Origin: Rhodocyclaceae bacterium
Lineage (GTDB): Bacteria > Pseudomonadota > Gammaproteobacteria > Burkholderiales > Rhodocyclaceae
Assembly (NCBI GenBank): GCA_016791115.1
Contig: JAEUNL010000064.1
Span: 186,001 to 250,000 of the forward strand
Reading direction: 5' to 3'
Length of the DNA stretch: 64,000 nucleotides
Both the position numbers and the translations under genes were made by a program. Within the stretch, counting starts at the first letter, position 1, and each line of letters begins with the position of its first letter. The notes under the pieces were generated by a model. The model was not told where the DNA came from, did not search any database, and saw nothing but the letters and a program-made list of their open reading frames with translations. Below are positions 7,350 to 16,715 of the stretch, piece by piece.

Positions 7350-9814
7350 CAATTCCTCTCTTTTCGTTCTTCCTGGCGCGCATCCCGCGACTGCCGCAGC
7401 GCACGCAAGGCATTGAGCCGCTTTTCGTATTCAGGGTATTCGGGCGCCGACTGGCGCAGACGCTCAAGAATCCGCTCCGCGCCGTCGAGCCAGGCCTTGC
7501 TGTCCTTGCGGCCAAGACGGCTCGCAACGTATGCCATACGCTCGTAAAGCGTGGAGAGGCCGCCGAGGATCTCGACGCTTTCGCCAACTTCCGCCGAAAG
7601 CTTCTCGAGGATCTCGATGCCTTCCTGGAACGCCTCTTCGGCTTCGGCATCCTGCCCCATCTCCAGCGCACTGTCGCCGATGCGTTCCATCGAAACGGCA
7701 AGGTGCCGTTGTGCGATCGGACCCGGCGCCTCGCGCGCCAGCCAGCGACGCAGCCCGAGGCTCTCGCGATAGGCATGGCGGGCGTCCGAGGAGCGGCCCG
7801 CAAGGCGCGCAGCATCGCCGACCTTGTCCCACGAACTGGCAAGGTCGCGCCGCGTCTGCAGCGAACCGCTGTTGCGATGAAGCTGTTGCCGGATGGCGAG
7901 ACTTTCTCGATAAGCCCAACCGGCTTGCTCGTTGCGCTGCTTGTTGCGCTCGATGTCGCCTATCTTGTCCCACGAAACCGCCAGGGCTCGGGCTAGCTCC
8001 GGCGTGGGCGACTGGGCGTGCGCATCGGTGCGCAGTTGCAGCGCGTTGCGAAACGCCGTCTCGGCCGCGGCAAAATCGCCCGAGCTGCGGGCGAGTCCAC
8101 CAATCTTGTCCCAAGATACTGCGAGATCCTGTGCCGTACGCGGTGTCGGCGATTCCCCGTGCAGCTTCTGGCGCAGCGCGAGACTCTCGCTATACGCAAG
8201 CTGCGCGGCGTCCATGCGCTTGCCGGTGCGCGCGATATTGCCGATGCGGTCCCATGCATTCGCCAGATCGCGCGCGCTCTCGATGCTTGGCGCCTCTTCA
8301 TGAAGACGCTGGCGCCGCGCCAGGCACTCGCGGTAGGCGGTGTCGGCATCCTCGAGCCGATTTGCCTGGCGCGCGACATTGCCGATCTTCTCCCACGCGA
8401 CAGCAACGTCGCGGCGCGCCGCAAGCGTGGGCATCGCACCGAATACCTGGTCGCGCAGCCAGAGACATTCTCGATATGCGGTGGCGGCCTTGTCGAGCAG
8501 GCCGAGGTCGAGCGCCGCATCACCCACCTTCTCCCACGATAGGGCGACGTCACGCGCCGAGGCGACACTGGGGTGCGCCTCGTGCAGCTCGTGGCGCAGC
8601 TTCAGGCTGTCCATGTAGGCACGCCATGCGTAGTCGAAGTTGCCGAGCTTGCGCGCGGTGTCGCCAACTCGATTGAACGAGACCGAGAGATCACGCGCCG
8701 TCTGCGGTGTATGCAGTTCCCAATCGAGATCCTGCCTTATCGCCAGCGCCTCGCGGAATGCGCGGTCGGCATCGTCCAGATGGCCTTCATCCAGCGCCAG
8801 GTCGCCGATGCGGTTCCACGACAGAGACAGCTCGCGAGAGGCATCGTGGCCGGGCATCAGCCGCATCCAGCGCTGCCTCACACGCAGGGCCTCGCGATAG
8901 GCTTCTCCTGCATTCTCCGAATTCCCGAAATGCAGGGCGATGTCACCGACACGATCGTAGGCGCCGGCGAGTTCGCGCCACCCCCTTTCCGTGTCCGGCT
9001 GGCGGCTTTTGGCAACCATCAGTACCTGATCCGCAACGCTTCTGGCAAGTTCGAAATATCCTTGGGTGATGGCCGCATCGATTGCGGCGAAGCCGTCGCT
9101 GATCGAAAGTTCGTCATCCGACCGCGAACCGCGCCTTTCCTTCCAGCGCGAAACGGACGGCATCGCCGGATCGCGCGAGGGCCCGATCTCGGGCTGGACC
9201 AGCGCACGATCCTCTGGCTCCGGGACAGCGTCGCCCTGCTTCTCGGCTGACTCCACGACCCGTTCGCCATCGATGCGCAGCACCAGATAGTCCAGGTTGA
9301 GCGGGATCATCTCGGCAAGCATGCCGCGTGACTGTGCGGGGAGCACAACCAGCATCGGCCGCGCCAGATCGCGCGACAGGCGTTCACGCTCGACGATCAG
9401 GGCGCGCAGCAGATCCACCCTCGCGGCATGGAAATCCGCATCGTCGTTCTCGCAGGCCAGATCGATCCAGAGAGGAGATCCGGCATTGCCACCGGGCACC
9501 GCTGGCTTGAGGATGCGGGGAAATACCTGTGCGACCGAAGCCGCCTCCTTCGGATCGAAAACCTCCAGCGTCCTGGCGCGCAAGCCCAGCGATTCCCGGA
9601 GGCGGTCGCGAATCTGGTCCGAGGCCGCCTGTGCACAGGACAACAGGAAAACAAACGCGAAACCATCGAAGGCATCGAGAAAGCGACGGATCTCACCCAG
9701 GGTGCGCTCGGCCTGCAATGCCGGCTGCACGCCGGGATAGGTATCGGTACCCGGGAAATCCCCTTCTTCCGCAATGCGTTCCAATGCGCCCCCTGCGGCG
9801 TTGGCCGGCTCCAC
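7349..9814 (-). CDS. Large tetratricopeptide-repeat protein inside the hom-thrC operon
   Basis: 821 residues from a GTG seven bases after the hom stop. The N-terminal ~240 residues have no TPRs; they include a block with DLLRALIVERERLSRDL and ARPMLVVLPAQ, similar in pattern to the region found in TPR and STAND-type ATPase proteins of bacterial signalling or conflict systems. No Walker A motif is visible. From about residue 307 to 776 follow ten back-to-back units of 47 residues with consensus RESL-LRQ-LH-ESP---ARDLAVSWDKIGD-A---G----A--AY. A basic, Arg/Lys/Glu-rich tail ends the protein. No signal peptide is seen, so it is probably cytoplasmic and binds partner proteins. Function is unknown; nothing connects it chemically to threonine synthesis. 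Confidence 0.85.
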   Translation of the reverse strand: MEPANAAGGALERIAEEGDFPGTDTYPGVQPALQAERTLGEIRRFLDAFDGFAFVFLLSCAQAASDQIRDRLRESLGLRARTLEVFDPKEAASVAQVFPRILKPAVPGGNAGSPLWIDLACENDDADFHAARVDLLRALIVERERLSRDLARPMLVVLPAQSRGMLAEMIPLNLDYLVLRIDGERVVESAEKQGDAVPEPEDRALVQPEIGPSRDPAMPSVSRWKERRGSRSDDELSISDGFAAIDAAITQGYFELARSVADQVLMVAKSRQPDTERGWRELAGAYDRVGDIALHFGNSENAGEAYREALRVRQRWMRLMPGHDASRELSLSWNRIGDLALDEGHLDDADRAFREALAIRQDLDWELHTPQTARDLSVSFNRVGDTARKLGNFDYAWRAYMDSLKLRHELHEAHPSVASARDVALSWEKVGDAALDLGLLDKAATAYRECLWLRDQVFGAMPTLAARRDVAVAWEKIGNVARQANRLEDADTAYRECLARRQRLHEEAPSIESARDLANAWDRIGNIARTGKRMDAAQLAYSESLALRQKLHGESPTPRTAQDLAVSWDKIGGLARSSGDFAAAETAFRNALQLRTDAHAQSPTPELARALAVSWDKIGDIERNKQRNEQAGWAYRESLAIRQQLHRNSGSLQTRRDLASSWDKVGDAARLAGRSSDARHAYRESLGLRRWLAREAPGPIAQRHLAVSMERIGDSALEMGQDAEAEEAFQEGIEILEKLSAEVGESVEILGGLSTLYERMAYVASRLGRKDSKAWLDGAERILERLRQSAPEYPEYEKRLNALRALRQSRDARQEERKERN
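7487..8896 (-). repeat. Tandem 141-bp coding repeats (ten TPR units)
   Basis: Ten consecutive in-frame units of exactly 47 codons within the TPR gene. Position-specific residues (W-D/E-K-I-G-D, A-Y-R-E-S-L, R-Q-x-L) recur without length change. The last unit is the most divergent. The DNA copies are diverged enough that recent expansion is unlikely. Confidence 0.8.
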
Positions 9815-9821
9815 GAATTGC

Positions 9822-11138
9822 TCAGCGCGCCCCGAGTTCCTCCATGCGGATCCGGGTTACCTTGCCCGTCACGGTTTCCAGCGACTCAATGCGGCCGATC
9901 GCCGAATTGATGTGCTTTTCGAGGGTAAGATGCGTGAGAAGGATGATATCGGTCTGATCCTCGCCCTCGGACGGCTCCTTCTGCACCATCGCATCGATCG
10001 AGATGTTGAGATCTGCGAGTATCCGCGTGACATCTGCCAACACGCCCGGCTTGTCGGCAACGCGCATGCGCAGGTAGTAGGCCGTCTCCACCTCGTCCAT
10101 CGGAAGGATCGGCAGGTCAGCCAGGCGATCGGGCTGGAACGCAAGGTGCGGAACGCGGTGCTCCGGGTCCGCAGTGTGCATGCGGGTAATGTCGACCAGG
10201 TCGGCAACGACCGAACTGCCTGTCGGTTCGGCACCTGCGCCACGCCCGTAGTACATCGTTGCCCCAACGGCATCGCCCTGCACCAGTACCGCGTTCATGA
10301 CGCCCTCGACATTCGCAATCAGACGCTTCGCCGGAATGAGCGTCGGGTGCACCCGCAATTCGACGCCATGTGCTTTGCGCTTGGTGATGCCGAGCAGCTT
10401 GATGCGGTAACCCAGCTGCTCGGCATAGGCGATGTCCTCGCGCGTCAGCCTGGAGATGCCTTCGGTATAGCACTTGTCGAATTGCATCGGAATTCCGAAT
10501 GCGATCGCGCTCATGATCGACAGTTTGTGCGCAGCGTCGATTCCCTCGATATCGAATGTCGGATCTGCCTCTGCATAGCCGAGCTTCTGCGCCTCGGCAA
10601 GCACGGATTCGAAGGACATGCCCTTTTCACGCATCTCCGAAAGAATGAAGTTCGTCGTTCCGTTGATGATGCCCGCAATCCACTGGATGCGGTTTGCGGT
10701 AAGCCCTTCACGCAGCGCCTTGATGATCGGTATGCCGCCAGCAACGGCGGCCTCGAAACCGACCATGACGCCCTTTTTCTGGGCCGCAGCGAAGATCTCG
10801 TTGCCGTGCGTGGCAAGCAGAGCCTTGTTGGCGGTAACCACGTGTTTGCCGTACTCGATGGCCTTCAGAACGAGTTCCCGCGCCACGCCATAGCCGCCAA
10901 TGAGTTCGACGACGATATCGACTTCCGGGTCGGTCACGACTGAAAATGCATCATCGGTGACGCGTGCTGCACCTGCGGTCACCTTGCGCGCCAGCTCCGT
11001 GTTCTTGTCCGCGACGACCGTGATGCGGATGGGGCGCCCTGCGCGTCGCGTAATCTCTTCTCCGTTGCGCGCGAGCACCGTAAACGTGCCGCCGCCCACA
11101 GTGCCGATACCGAGCAATCCAACGTTGATGGGTTTCAT
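9822..11138 (-). CDS. hom: Homoserine dehydrogenase
   Basis: 438 residues. It reduces aspartate-semialdehyde to homoserine with NAD(P)H. The N-terminal nucleotide site is VGLLGIGTVGGGTF; the catalytic domain has AGGIPIIKALREGL, NGTTNFIL and YAEADPTFDIEGIDAAHKL. The C-terminal ~85 residues (TAYYLRMRVADKPGVLADV) form an ACT domain, consistent with feedback inhibition by threonine. Its start overlaps the GNAT gene stop by four bases and the TPR gene follows at seven bases, so the block alaA-GNAT-hom-TPR-thrC-methyltransferase is probably one transcript. Confidence 0.97.
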   Translation of the reverse strand: MKPINVGLLGIGTVGGGTFTVLARNGEEITRRAGRPIRITVVADKNTELARKVTAGAARVTDDAFSVVTDPEVDIVVELIGGYGVARELVLKAIEYGKHVVTANKALLATHGNEIFAAAQKKGVMVGFEAAVAGGIPIIKALREGLTANRIQWIAGIINGTTNFILSEMREKGMSFESVLAEAQKLGYAEADPTFDIEGIDAAHKLSIMSAIAFGIPMQFDKCYTEGISRLTREDIAYAEQLGYRIKLLGITKRKAHGVELRVHPTLIPAKRLIANVEGVMNAVLVQGDAVGATMYYGRGAGAEPTGSSVVADLVDITRMHTADPEHRVPHLAFQPDRLADLPILPMDEVETAYYLRMRVADKPGVLADVTRILADLNISIDAMVQKEPSEGEDQTDIILLTHLTLEKHINSAIGRIESLETVTGKVTRIRMEELGAR

Positions 11139-11575
11139 GTAATGGTCTTCCTGAAACTGAATGAGGGGATCACGTATCCCGCACCGAAATAGAATTTGTG
11201 CGCCCCGACCCGTTGCGTGCCCGAGTCGAGCGCGACAACCGTACTACCGGCGCGCACTGCTCTTTCTTCGAGCGCCGCAAGCAGACGGGCGCCTGCTCCC
11301 CGCGACCGCGCCTGCACGTCGGTCACGAGATCGTCGAAATGGAAGCGTCGCCCTTCGCAAATGTTGTCGATCAGGCGCCACACAGCGAGAGACCGCACCG
11401 CATTGCCTTCCACGGCCAGGGTCATCCGCCCGCCGCCGGAGAATACCGCCCCGAGTCGACGCGCGCAGTCGCACGGCAAACTTTCACGCAATTGCCGAAA
11501 CACGGCTCCAGCCTTTCGCAACCATTCAGGCTCGACGACCCGCCCCGCAGCATCCGTCACGTCAATAAGTTTCAA
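11135..11575 (-). CDS. GNAT family N-acetyltransferase
   Basis: 146 residues. The acetyl-CoA-binding motif A is seen in DVQARSRGAGARLLAALEERA (R/Q-x-x-G-x-G/A pattern), followed by the typical VALDSGTQRVGAHKFYFGAGY, where the FY-x-x-x-GY end is characteristic of the family. The substrate is unknown. It sits one base downstream of alaA's stop and overlaps hom by four bases, so it is embedded in the amino acid operon. Confidence 0.85.
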   Translation of the reverse strand: MKLIDVTDAAGRVVEPEWLRKAGAVFRQLRESLPCDCARRLGAVFSGGGRMTLAVEGNAVRSLAVWRLIDNICEGRRFHFDDLVTDVQARSRGAGARLLAALEERAVRAGSTVVALDSGTQRVGAHKFYFGAGYVIPSFSFRKTIT

Positions 11576-11576
11576 C

Positions 11577-12866
11577 TCAGCTTCCGTGACGTTTGCGCCA
11601 GTATTCGAGGAACCGGCCGATACGCCCGATCGCCTCGGTCAGATCATCGGCATTCGGAAGAAACACGACCCGAACGTGGTCCGGTCGCGGCCAGTTGAAG
11701 CCGGTTCCCTGCACGAGGAGCACCTTCTCTTCCAGCAGCAGATCGAGGATGAACTGCTGGTCATCGACGATCGGGTACATCTTCGGATCGAGACGCGGGA
11801 AAAGATACATCGCCGCCTGGGGTTTGACGCAGGTCACACCCGGCAGATCGGTAAGCAGTTTCCACGCGAGATCGCGCTGCTTGCCCAGCCGCCCGGTCGG
11901 AACGACGAGGTCGTCGATACTCTGATATCCGCCAAGCGCGGTCTGGATCGCGTATTGCGCCGGCACATTGGCGCACAAGCGCATCGAAGCCAGCATGTTG
12001 AGGCCTTCGATGTAGTCGCGGGCATGGCTCTTTTCTCCCGATATGACCATCCATCCGGCACGGTAGCCGCAGGCCCGATAGTTCTTCGACAACCCATTGA
12101 AGGTGATGCAAAAGACATCGTCGACCAAGGAGGCGAGCGATGTATGCTGCGCGCCATCGTATAGAACCTTGTCGTAAATCTCGTCGGCGAATACGATGAG
12201 CCGGTGCTTGCGTGCGATCTCGAGCAGTTCGAGCAGGAACTCGGGTGGATACAGTGCGCCGGTTGGATTGTTGGGATTGATCACGACCATCGCGCGAGTA
12301 CGCGGATTGATTTTCGCGCGGATGTCGTCGAGATCCGGGAGCCAGCCGGCACCCTCGTCGCACAGATAGTGTCGCGCGGTACCGCCCGCCAAGCTCACCG
12401 CGGCGGTCCAGAGCGGATAGTCGGGAGCGGGAACGAGAACCTCGTCGCCATTGTTCAGCAGCGCCTGCTGCGCCATGACGATCAATTCGGAAACCCCGTT
12501 GCCGATGATGATGTCTTCGATCGTCACGCCGCGAATGTGCTTGCGCTGCGTCTCGTGCATGATCGCCTTGCGCGCGGCGAACAACCCCTTCGAGTCACAA
12601 TAGCCGGACGCCTGCGGAAGATTGTGGATGACGTCCTGGACGATCTCGTCCGGCGCCTCGAAGCCAAACGGCGCCGGATTGCCGATATTCAACTTGATGA
12701 TGCGCTGACCGTCTTCCTCCATCTCCTTGGCCCGCTGCAGCACCGGGCCGCGGATGTCATAGCAGACGTTGGCGAGCTTGGCGGATTTGAGTATCGGCGC
12801 CCGCAGGGGGTCGTGTTCGTGCGGTCGGTCGCCGGGGGTCGCGGCGCGCAGCGGGCTGGCTGTCAA
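11577..12866 (-). CDS. alaA: Alanine transaminase (class I/II aminotransferase, AlaA/YfbQ family)
   Basis: About 429 residues. The protein aligns along its length with E. coli AlaA as I recall it: SAKLANVCYDIRGPVL, KLNIGNPAPFGF, GNGVSELIVMAQQALL, DYPLWTAAVSLAGG, NPNNPTGALYPPEFL, and the PLP lysine in FNGLSKNYRACGYRAGWMV. It transaminates pyruvate/glutamate. The start is uncertain: a TTG with AAAGGA about ten bases upstream is preferred; an in-frame ATG 24 codons earlier has no ribosome site and would add a non-homologous tail. It is the first gene of the hom-thrC block. Confidence 0.93.
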   Translation of the reverse strand: MTASPLRAATPGDRPHEHDPLRAPILKSAKLANVCYDIRGPVLQRAKEMEEDGQRIIKLNIGNPAPFGFEAPDEIVQDVIHNLPQASGYCDSKGLFAARKAIMHETQRKHIRGVTIEDIIIGNGVSELIVMAQQALLNNGDEVLVPAPDYPLWTAAVSLAGGTARHYLCDEGAGWLPDLDDIRAKINPRTRAMVVINPNNPTGALYPPEFLLELLEIARKHRLIVFADEIYDKVLYDGAQHTSLASLVDDVFCITFNGLSKNYRACGYRAGWMVISGEKSHARDYIEGLNMLASMRLCANVPAQYAIQTALGGYQSIDDLVVPTGRLGKQRDLAWKLLTDLPGVTCVKPQAAMYLFPRLDPKMYPIVDDQQFILDLLLEEKVLLVQGTGFNWPRPDHVRVVFLPNADDLTEAIGRIGRFLEYWRKRHGS

Positions 12867-13024
12867 GACGGGCCGTCCTTTCTTTGCAAATCGGGTCGTT
12901 CGGGCGCACAGGGCTGACGAGTCCTGCCTGCCGTTCATTCGGAAAGGTTCTACGGCGAAGGGGCCTTTTGCCGGCTGCCCGCGCCTGACGGAAGACTCTC
13001 GGCAGTCGAAGCTGCGCGGAAAGG

Positions 13025-13030
13025 TATAAT
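13025..13030 (+). promoter_or_regulatory. Candidate -10 element (TATAAT) for the Mth938-like gene
   Basis: A consensus TATAAT lies 47 bases before the TTG start. No good -35 hexamer is visible 16-18 bases upstream. It lies in the divergent region with alaA. Confidence 0.4.
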
Positions 13031-13076
13031 CCTACCCGACCTCGAATTCCCTCGCAATCAAAGGGATATATCCGTT

Positions 13077-13460
13077 TTGAAACTCCATCTCGACAATCGT
13101 GAGGCGAAAAACCTGTTCACAGGGTATGGGGACGGTTTCGTCGAACTGAACAAATCCGTACGTTACGAGCACAGCATCGTCGTGCTGCCCGACTCCGTCA
13201 TGGAGGATTGGAGCTCGTCCGGCTTTGGCGGGCTGCAAGCAAAGGATTTCGAACGGCTTGCCAAGCTTGACCCCGGCGTTGTTCTGCTTGGTACCGGGCA
13301 GCAGCAGCGCTTTCCCGCGGCTGCGCTCCTGCGCCCCTTGATGGAAGCCGGAATCGGGTTCGAAATCATGGACCTGGGCGCTGCTTGCCGAACCTACAAC
13401 ATTCTCACCGGCGAAGGACGTCGGGTCGCAGCGGCACTCCTGTTCGACCGAATTTCCTGA
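13077..13460 (+). CDS. Mth938-like domain protein (DUF498/NDUFAF3 family)
   Basis: 127 residues from a TTG start. Family features: a YEHSIVVLPDSV strand, then PGVVLLGTGQQQRFP and the MDLGAACRTYNIL block with its conserved RTYN. Proteins of this fold are widespread in proteobacteria and related to the mitochondrial complex I assembly factor NDUFAF3, but the bacterial role is not established. It precedes the arn genes by about 80 bases on the same strand; whether they share a transcript is uncertain. Confidence 0.85.
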   Translation: MKLHLDNREAKNLFTGYGDGFVELNKSVRYEHSIVVLPDSVMEDWSSSGFGGLQAKDFERLAKLDPGVVLLGTGQQQRFPAAALLRPLMEAGIGFEIMDLGAACRTYNILTGEGRRVAAALLFDRIS

Positions 13461-13539
13461 TCGGCCATCATTTTCGGCTAATCCCGGAATTGGACAATTC
13501 GCTCCAATCCTTTGCCGATGGCCATGGCCAATCATCGAT

Positions 13540-15195
13540 TTGTCGGATCGCTTCCTTTCGCGACGTGCGCTCGCGATTCTCACTGTGTTGTTTGCGGCCA
13601 TCTGGTTCGGTTCGCTTGACCACCGCAAGCTGATACGCCCGGACGAGGGCCGTTACGCAGCGATCGCCCGCGAGATGGCAGCCTCCGGAGACTGGGTCAC
13701 GCCACGCCTCAACGGGTTGATCTACCTAGAGAAACCCCCGCTCCAATACTGGACGACCGCCGCCGCGTTTCGCGCTTTCGGGGAACATGACTGGGTGGCG
13801 AGGATATGGCCTGCAACAACCGGATTCCTTGGCATACTGCTCGTCGCGTTCACCGGATCCCGGGTATTCGGCAGGTCGGCAGGAATCCTGGCCGGGCTCG
13901 CGCTCGGTACCAGCCTGTTCTATTTCGTGATCGGCCATCTAAACACGCTCGATATGGGTTTGTGCTTCTTTCTCGAGCTTGCACTATGCAGTTTCCTGCT
14001 GTCGAACCATGGTCCTGCGTCGTCGCGCGCCGGACGCAACTGGATGGCTCTGGCCTGGGCGGCCATGGCTTTTGCAGTCTTGAGCAAGGGATTGATTGCA
14101 TTACTGATTCCCGGTGGAACACTGATCGCTTATTCGATTCTGACCCGCGACACGGCCCCTTGGCGAGGGCTGAGGATTCTGCCCGGAATCGCCCTGCTCC
14201 TGATGCTGGCTGCACCTTGGCACATCCTCGCGCAACTCCGGACGCCGGAGTTCGCGGACTTCTACTTCCTGCACGAACATCTGACACGCTTCCTGACCAC
14301 TGAACACCGGCGCGTCCAACCCTGGTGGTACTACGGCCCGCTGCTGCTTGCCGCCGCAATGCCTTGGAGCCTGATCGCACTGCATGCACTGATCGCGGGA
14401 TGGAAACAAGCCGACCGGTCCGGGCCCGCACTGCGGTTGCTGATCTGCTGGTGCGCCTTCACGGTGGCATTCTTCAGTGCTTCCGGCTCGAAACTGCCCT
14501 CGTACATACTCCCGGTGCTGCCCGCCCTGGCGATGCTGGTTGGCCACTTTCTCACGCAGATCCCGACGCGCCTCCTGCGACTTCATTTCGTCGCCGTTGC
14601 ATTGCTGGCCGCCGTCTTGCTGCTCCTCACACTGGTGGTGCCTGCGTACATCGCCAACCCCGAATCCCTTGCCGCTTTCTCGCGCTACCGTGGCTGGCTG
14701 GTCGCCAGTTCCGCCCTGTGGCTTGCAGCATCTCTCGTGGCATTGCGGTTGATCGCTGCGAACCCCGGTCGGGCTGTCGTGGCAGTCGCCTGCGGTGCCA
14801 CCGGTTTCGCCCTGATGGCCATGCTCGGGCATGAAACGCTGAGCGACAGCCATTCAGCGTGGCGGCTGTCCCGCGAGCTGCGACACCAGATTCCGGCCGA
14901 GGCACCCTTGTTCGTCGTCCGGGAGTTCGATCACACCCTTCCGTACTACCTCCAGCGCAACCTGACTCTTGTCGAATATCGAGATGAAATGGAGTTCGGA
15001 CTGTCCCTCGAACCCGAGCGCGGCGTTCCATCCATGGCAGAATTCGAACTTCGCTGGCGGGCCGAACCCCAGGCTTTTGCGGTAATGGCCGAAAACACGC
15101 GCGCGGAGCTCGAATCCCGCGGCCTGCCGATGCGAATCGTGGCGCGCGACCCGCGCCACGTCGTCATCAGCAAGCCGGACCCCGGAGATTCATGA
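13540..15195 (+). CDS. arnT: Undecaprenyl-phosphate-L-Ara4N lipid A transferase (ArnT-like glycosyltransferase)
   Basis: 551 residues, a polytopic membrane glycosyltransferase (GT83/PMT-type). The first periplasmic loop has the conserved RPDEGRYAAIAREM and PPLQYW, with Asp/Glu residues expected to be catalytic in ArnT; about 12 hydrophobic segments and a soluble C-terminal domain follow. ArnT moves Ara4N from undecaprenyl phosphate to lipid A at the periplasmic face. TTG is the only start near the first helix. It opens an operon containing all other arn functions and overlaps the next gene by four bases (ATGA), which supports the ArnT assignment. Confidence 0.88.
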   Translation: MSDRFLSRRALAILTVLFAAIWFGSLDHRKLIRPDEGRYAAIAREMAASGDWVTPRLNGLIYLEKPPLQYWTTAAAFRAFGEHDWVARIWPATTGFLGILLVAFTGSRVFGRSAGILAGLALGTSLFYFVIGHLNTLDMGLCFFLELALCSFLLSNHGPASSRAGRNWMALAWAAMAFAVLSKGLIALLIPGGTLIAYSILTRDTAPWRGLRILPGIALLLMLAAPWHILAQLRTPEFADFYFLHEHLTRFLTTEHRRVQPWWYYGPLLLAAAMPWSLIALHALIAGWKQADRSGPALRLLICWCAFTVAFFSASGSKLPSYILPVLPALAMLVGHFLTQIPTRLLRLHFVAVALLAAVLLLLTLVVPAYIANPESLAAFSRYRGWLVASSALWLAASLVALRLIAANPGRAVVAVACGATGFALMAMLGHETLSDSHSAWRLSRELRHQIPAEAPLFVVREFDHTLPYYLQRNLTLVEYRDEMEFGLSLEPERGVPSMAEFELRWRAEPQAFAVMAENTRAELESRGLPMRIVARDPRHVVISKPDPGDS

Positions 15196-15566
15196 CCACC
15201 CTTTCGTTTGCCCTGATCCTCACCGGCGTCCTGCTGAACGCGGCAGCCCAGTTGCTTCTCAAAGCCGGCACCAATGCGGTCGGGCATTTCGAGTTCCACC
15301 TCGACAATCTCGTTCCGGTGGGTTGGAAGCTGGCCACCGAACCGCACATCCTCACCGGCATGATGTGCTACGCAATCAGCCTGGTGGTCTGGATCATGGC
15401 CCTTTCCAGGGTACCGGTATCGATTGCCTATCCGATGCTGTCGATCGGCTATGTGGTCAACGCTATCGTCGCCTACCTGTGGCTCGGTGAAGCCGTCAAC
15501 GCAACTCGGATGTTGGGAATCGGGGTCATCGTTCTCGGGGTGTTCATCGTTGCTAGATCTTCCTGA
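15192..15566 (+). CDS. SMR/EamA-type four-helix flippase subunit (ArnE/ArnF-like)
   Basis: 124 residues with four hydrophobic helices. LILTGVLLNAAAQLLLKAG and PVSIAYPMLSIGYVVNAIVA are the classical SMR motifs (the latter with the Y-x-x-x-x-G-x-G-like segment). In E. coli the ArnE/ArnF heterodimer flips undecaprenyl-phosphate-Ara4N to the periplasm. Here only one such gene is present, so a homodimer may do it. Translation is coupled to arnT. Confidence 0.85.
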   Translation: MTTLSFALILTGVLLNAAAQLLLKAGTNAVGHFEFHLDNLVPVGWKLATEPHILTGMMCYAISLVVWIMALSRVPVSIAYPMLSIGYVVNAIVAYLWLGEAVNATRMLGIGVIVLGVFIVARSS

Positions 15567-15581
15567 AGAAAAATCGACAAA

Positions 15582-16715
15582 ATGACCTCCCCCGACTTCC
15601 TTCCGTTCACCCGTCCATCGATCGACGACGACACGATCGCCGGCGTGGCCGACGTGCTGCGCTCCGGATGGCTGACCACCGGCGCGAAATGCCGCGAGTT
15701 CGAGGCTGCCCTGGCAACCTATTTCGGCGGACGGCCGGTACGGGTCGCAAATTCCGGAACCGCGACGCTGGAACTCGCGCTGGCGCTGTGCGACATCGGC
15801 CCCGGCGACGAGGTCATCACGACGCCGCTCACCTGGGCGGCAACCGGCAACGTGATCGCTCGACGCGGCGCCAGGCCGGTTTTCGTGGATGTCGATCCGG
15901 TCACGCGCAACATCGACCTTCAGCGCGCCGAGGACGTCATCTCTCCAGTGACGCGGGCTGTCATGCCGGTGGACCTCGGCGGCCTGCCGGTCGATCGCGA
16001 CGCGCTCTACGATTTCGCCAACAGCTACAACCTGCGCGTCGTCGAAGACGCCGCGCAGTCCATGGGGTCGAACTGGAAGGGCCGGCGAATCGGCAGCTTC
16101 GGTGACCTGGTTTCATTCAGCTTCCACGCCAACAAAAACATGACGACCGGTGAAGGAGGCTGCCTCGTCCTCAACGACGATGCCGAAGCCGCGCGCTGCG
16201 AGCGCCTCAGATTGCAGGGTGTGGTGCGTGATGCAGACATGGGGATGGAGATCGAAGAGATCAGCGGCAAGTTCAACATGACCGACATTGCCGCGCGCAT
16301 CGGACTGGGTCAATTGCCGTCATTGGATGCATTCAATACGCGTCGGCGCGACCTCGCCCGGCGCTACTTCGCTTCGCTCGACGCGTCACTGCATCTGGGA
16401 CTACCCGTTGCCGATTTCGAGCAAAGCAACTGGCATATGTTTCAGGTATTGCTTCCGCTTGAGCGCCTCGCGATCTCGCGTGGCGAATTCCTTCGACGAA
16501 TGCACGCAAAAGGCATCGGAATCGGGGTGCATTATCCGGCCATGCATTTGTTTTCCGCCTACCGCCGCGCGGGATGGAAGGAGGGTGATTGTCCAAACGC
16601 GGAGCGCATCGGTGCGCGAACCGTGACCCTGCCTTTGTTCCCGGCCATGCAGGACGGGGACGTCGACCGCGTATGCGGCGTGCTGCGCCAGGTAATGCGC
16701 GGAGCGATGGAATGA
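15582..16715 (+). CDS. arnB: UDP-4-amino-4-deoxy-L-arabinose aminotransferase
   Basis: 377 residues of the DegT/DnrJ/EryC1 family. DFLPFTRPSIDDDTIAGVADVLRSGWLTTG is the ArnB-type N-terminus; GDEVITTPLTWAATGNVI and VEDAAQSMGSNWKG follow. The PLP lysine is in FSFHANKNMTTGEGG. It transfers an amino group from glutamate to UDP-Ara4O. The position between the flippase and arnC genes supports the assignment over other sugar aminotransferases. The stop overlaps arnC (ATGA). Confidence 0.93.
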   Translation: MTSPDFLPFTRPSIDDDTIAGVADVLRSGWLTTGAKCREFEAALATYFGGRPVRVANSGTATLELALALCDIGPGDEVITTPLTWAATGNVIARRGARPVFVDVDPVTRNIDLQRAEDVISPVTRAVMPVDLGGLPVDRDALYDFANSYNLRVVEDAAQSMGSNWKGRRIGSFGDLVSFSFHANKNMTTGEGGCLVLNDDAEAARCERLRLQGVVRDADMGMEIEEISGKFNMTDIAARIGLGQLPSLDAFNTRRRDLARRYFASLDASLHLGLPVADFEQSNWHMFQVLLPLERLAISRGEFLRRMHAKGIGIGVHYPAMHLFSAYRRAGWKEGDCPNAERIGARTVTLPLFPAMQDGDVDRVCGVLRQVMRGAME

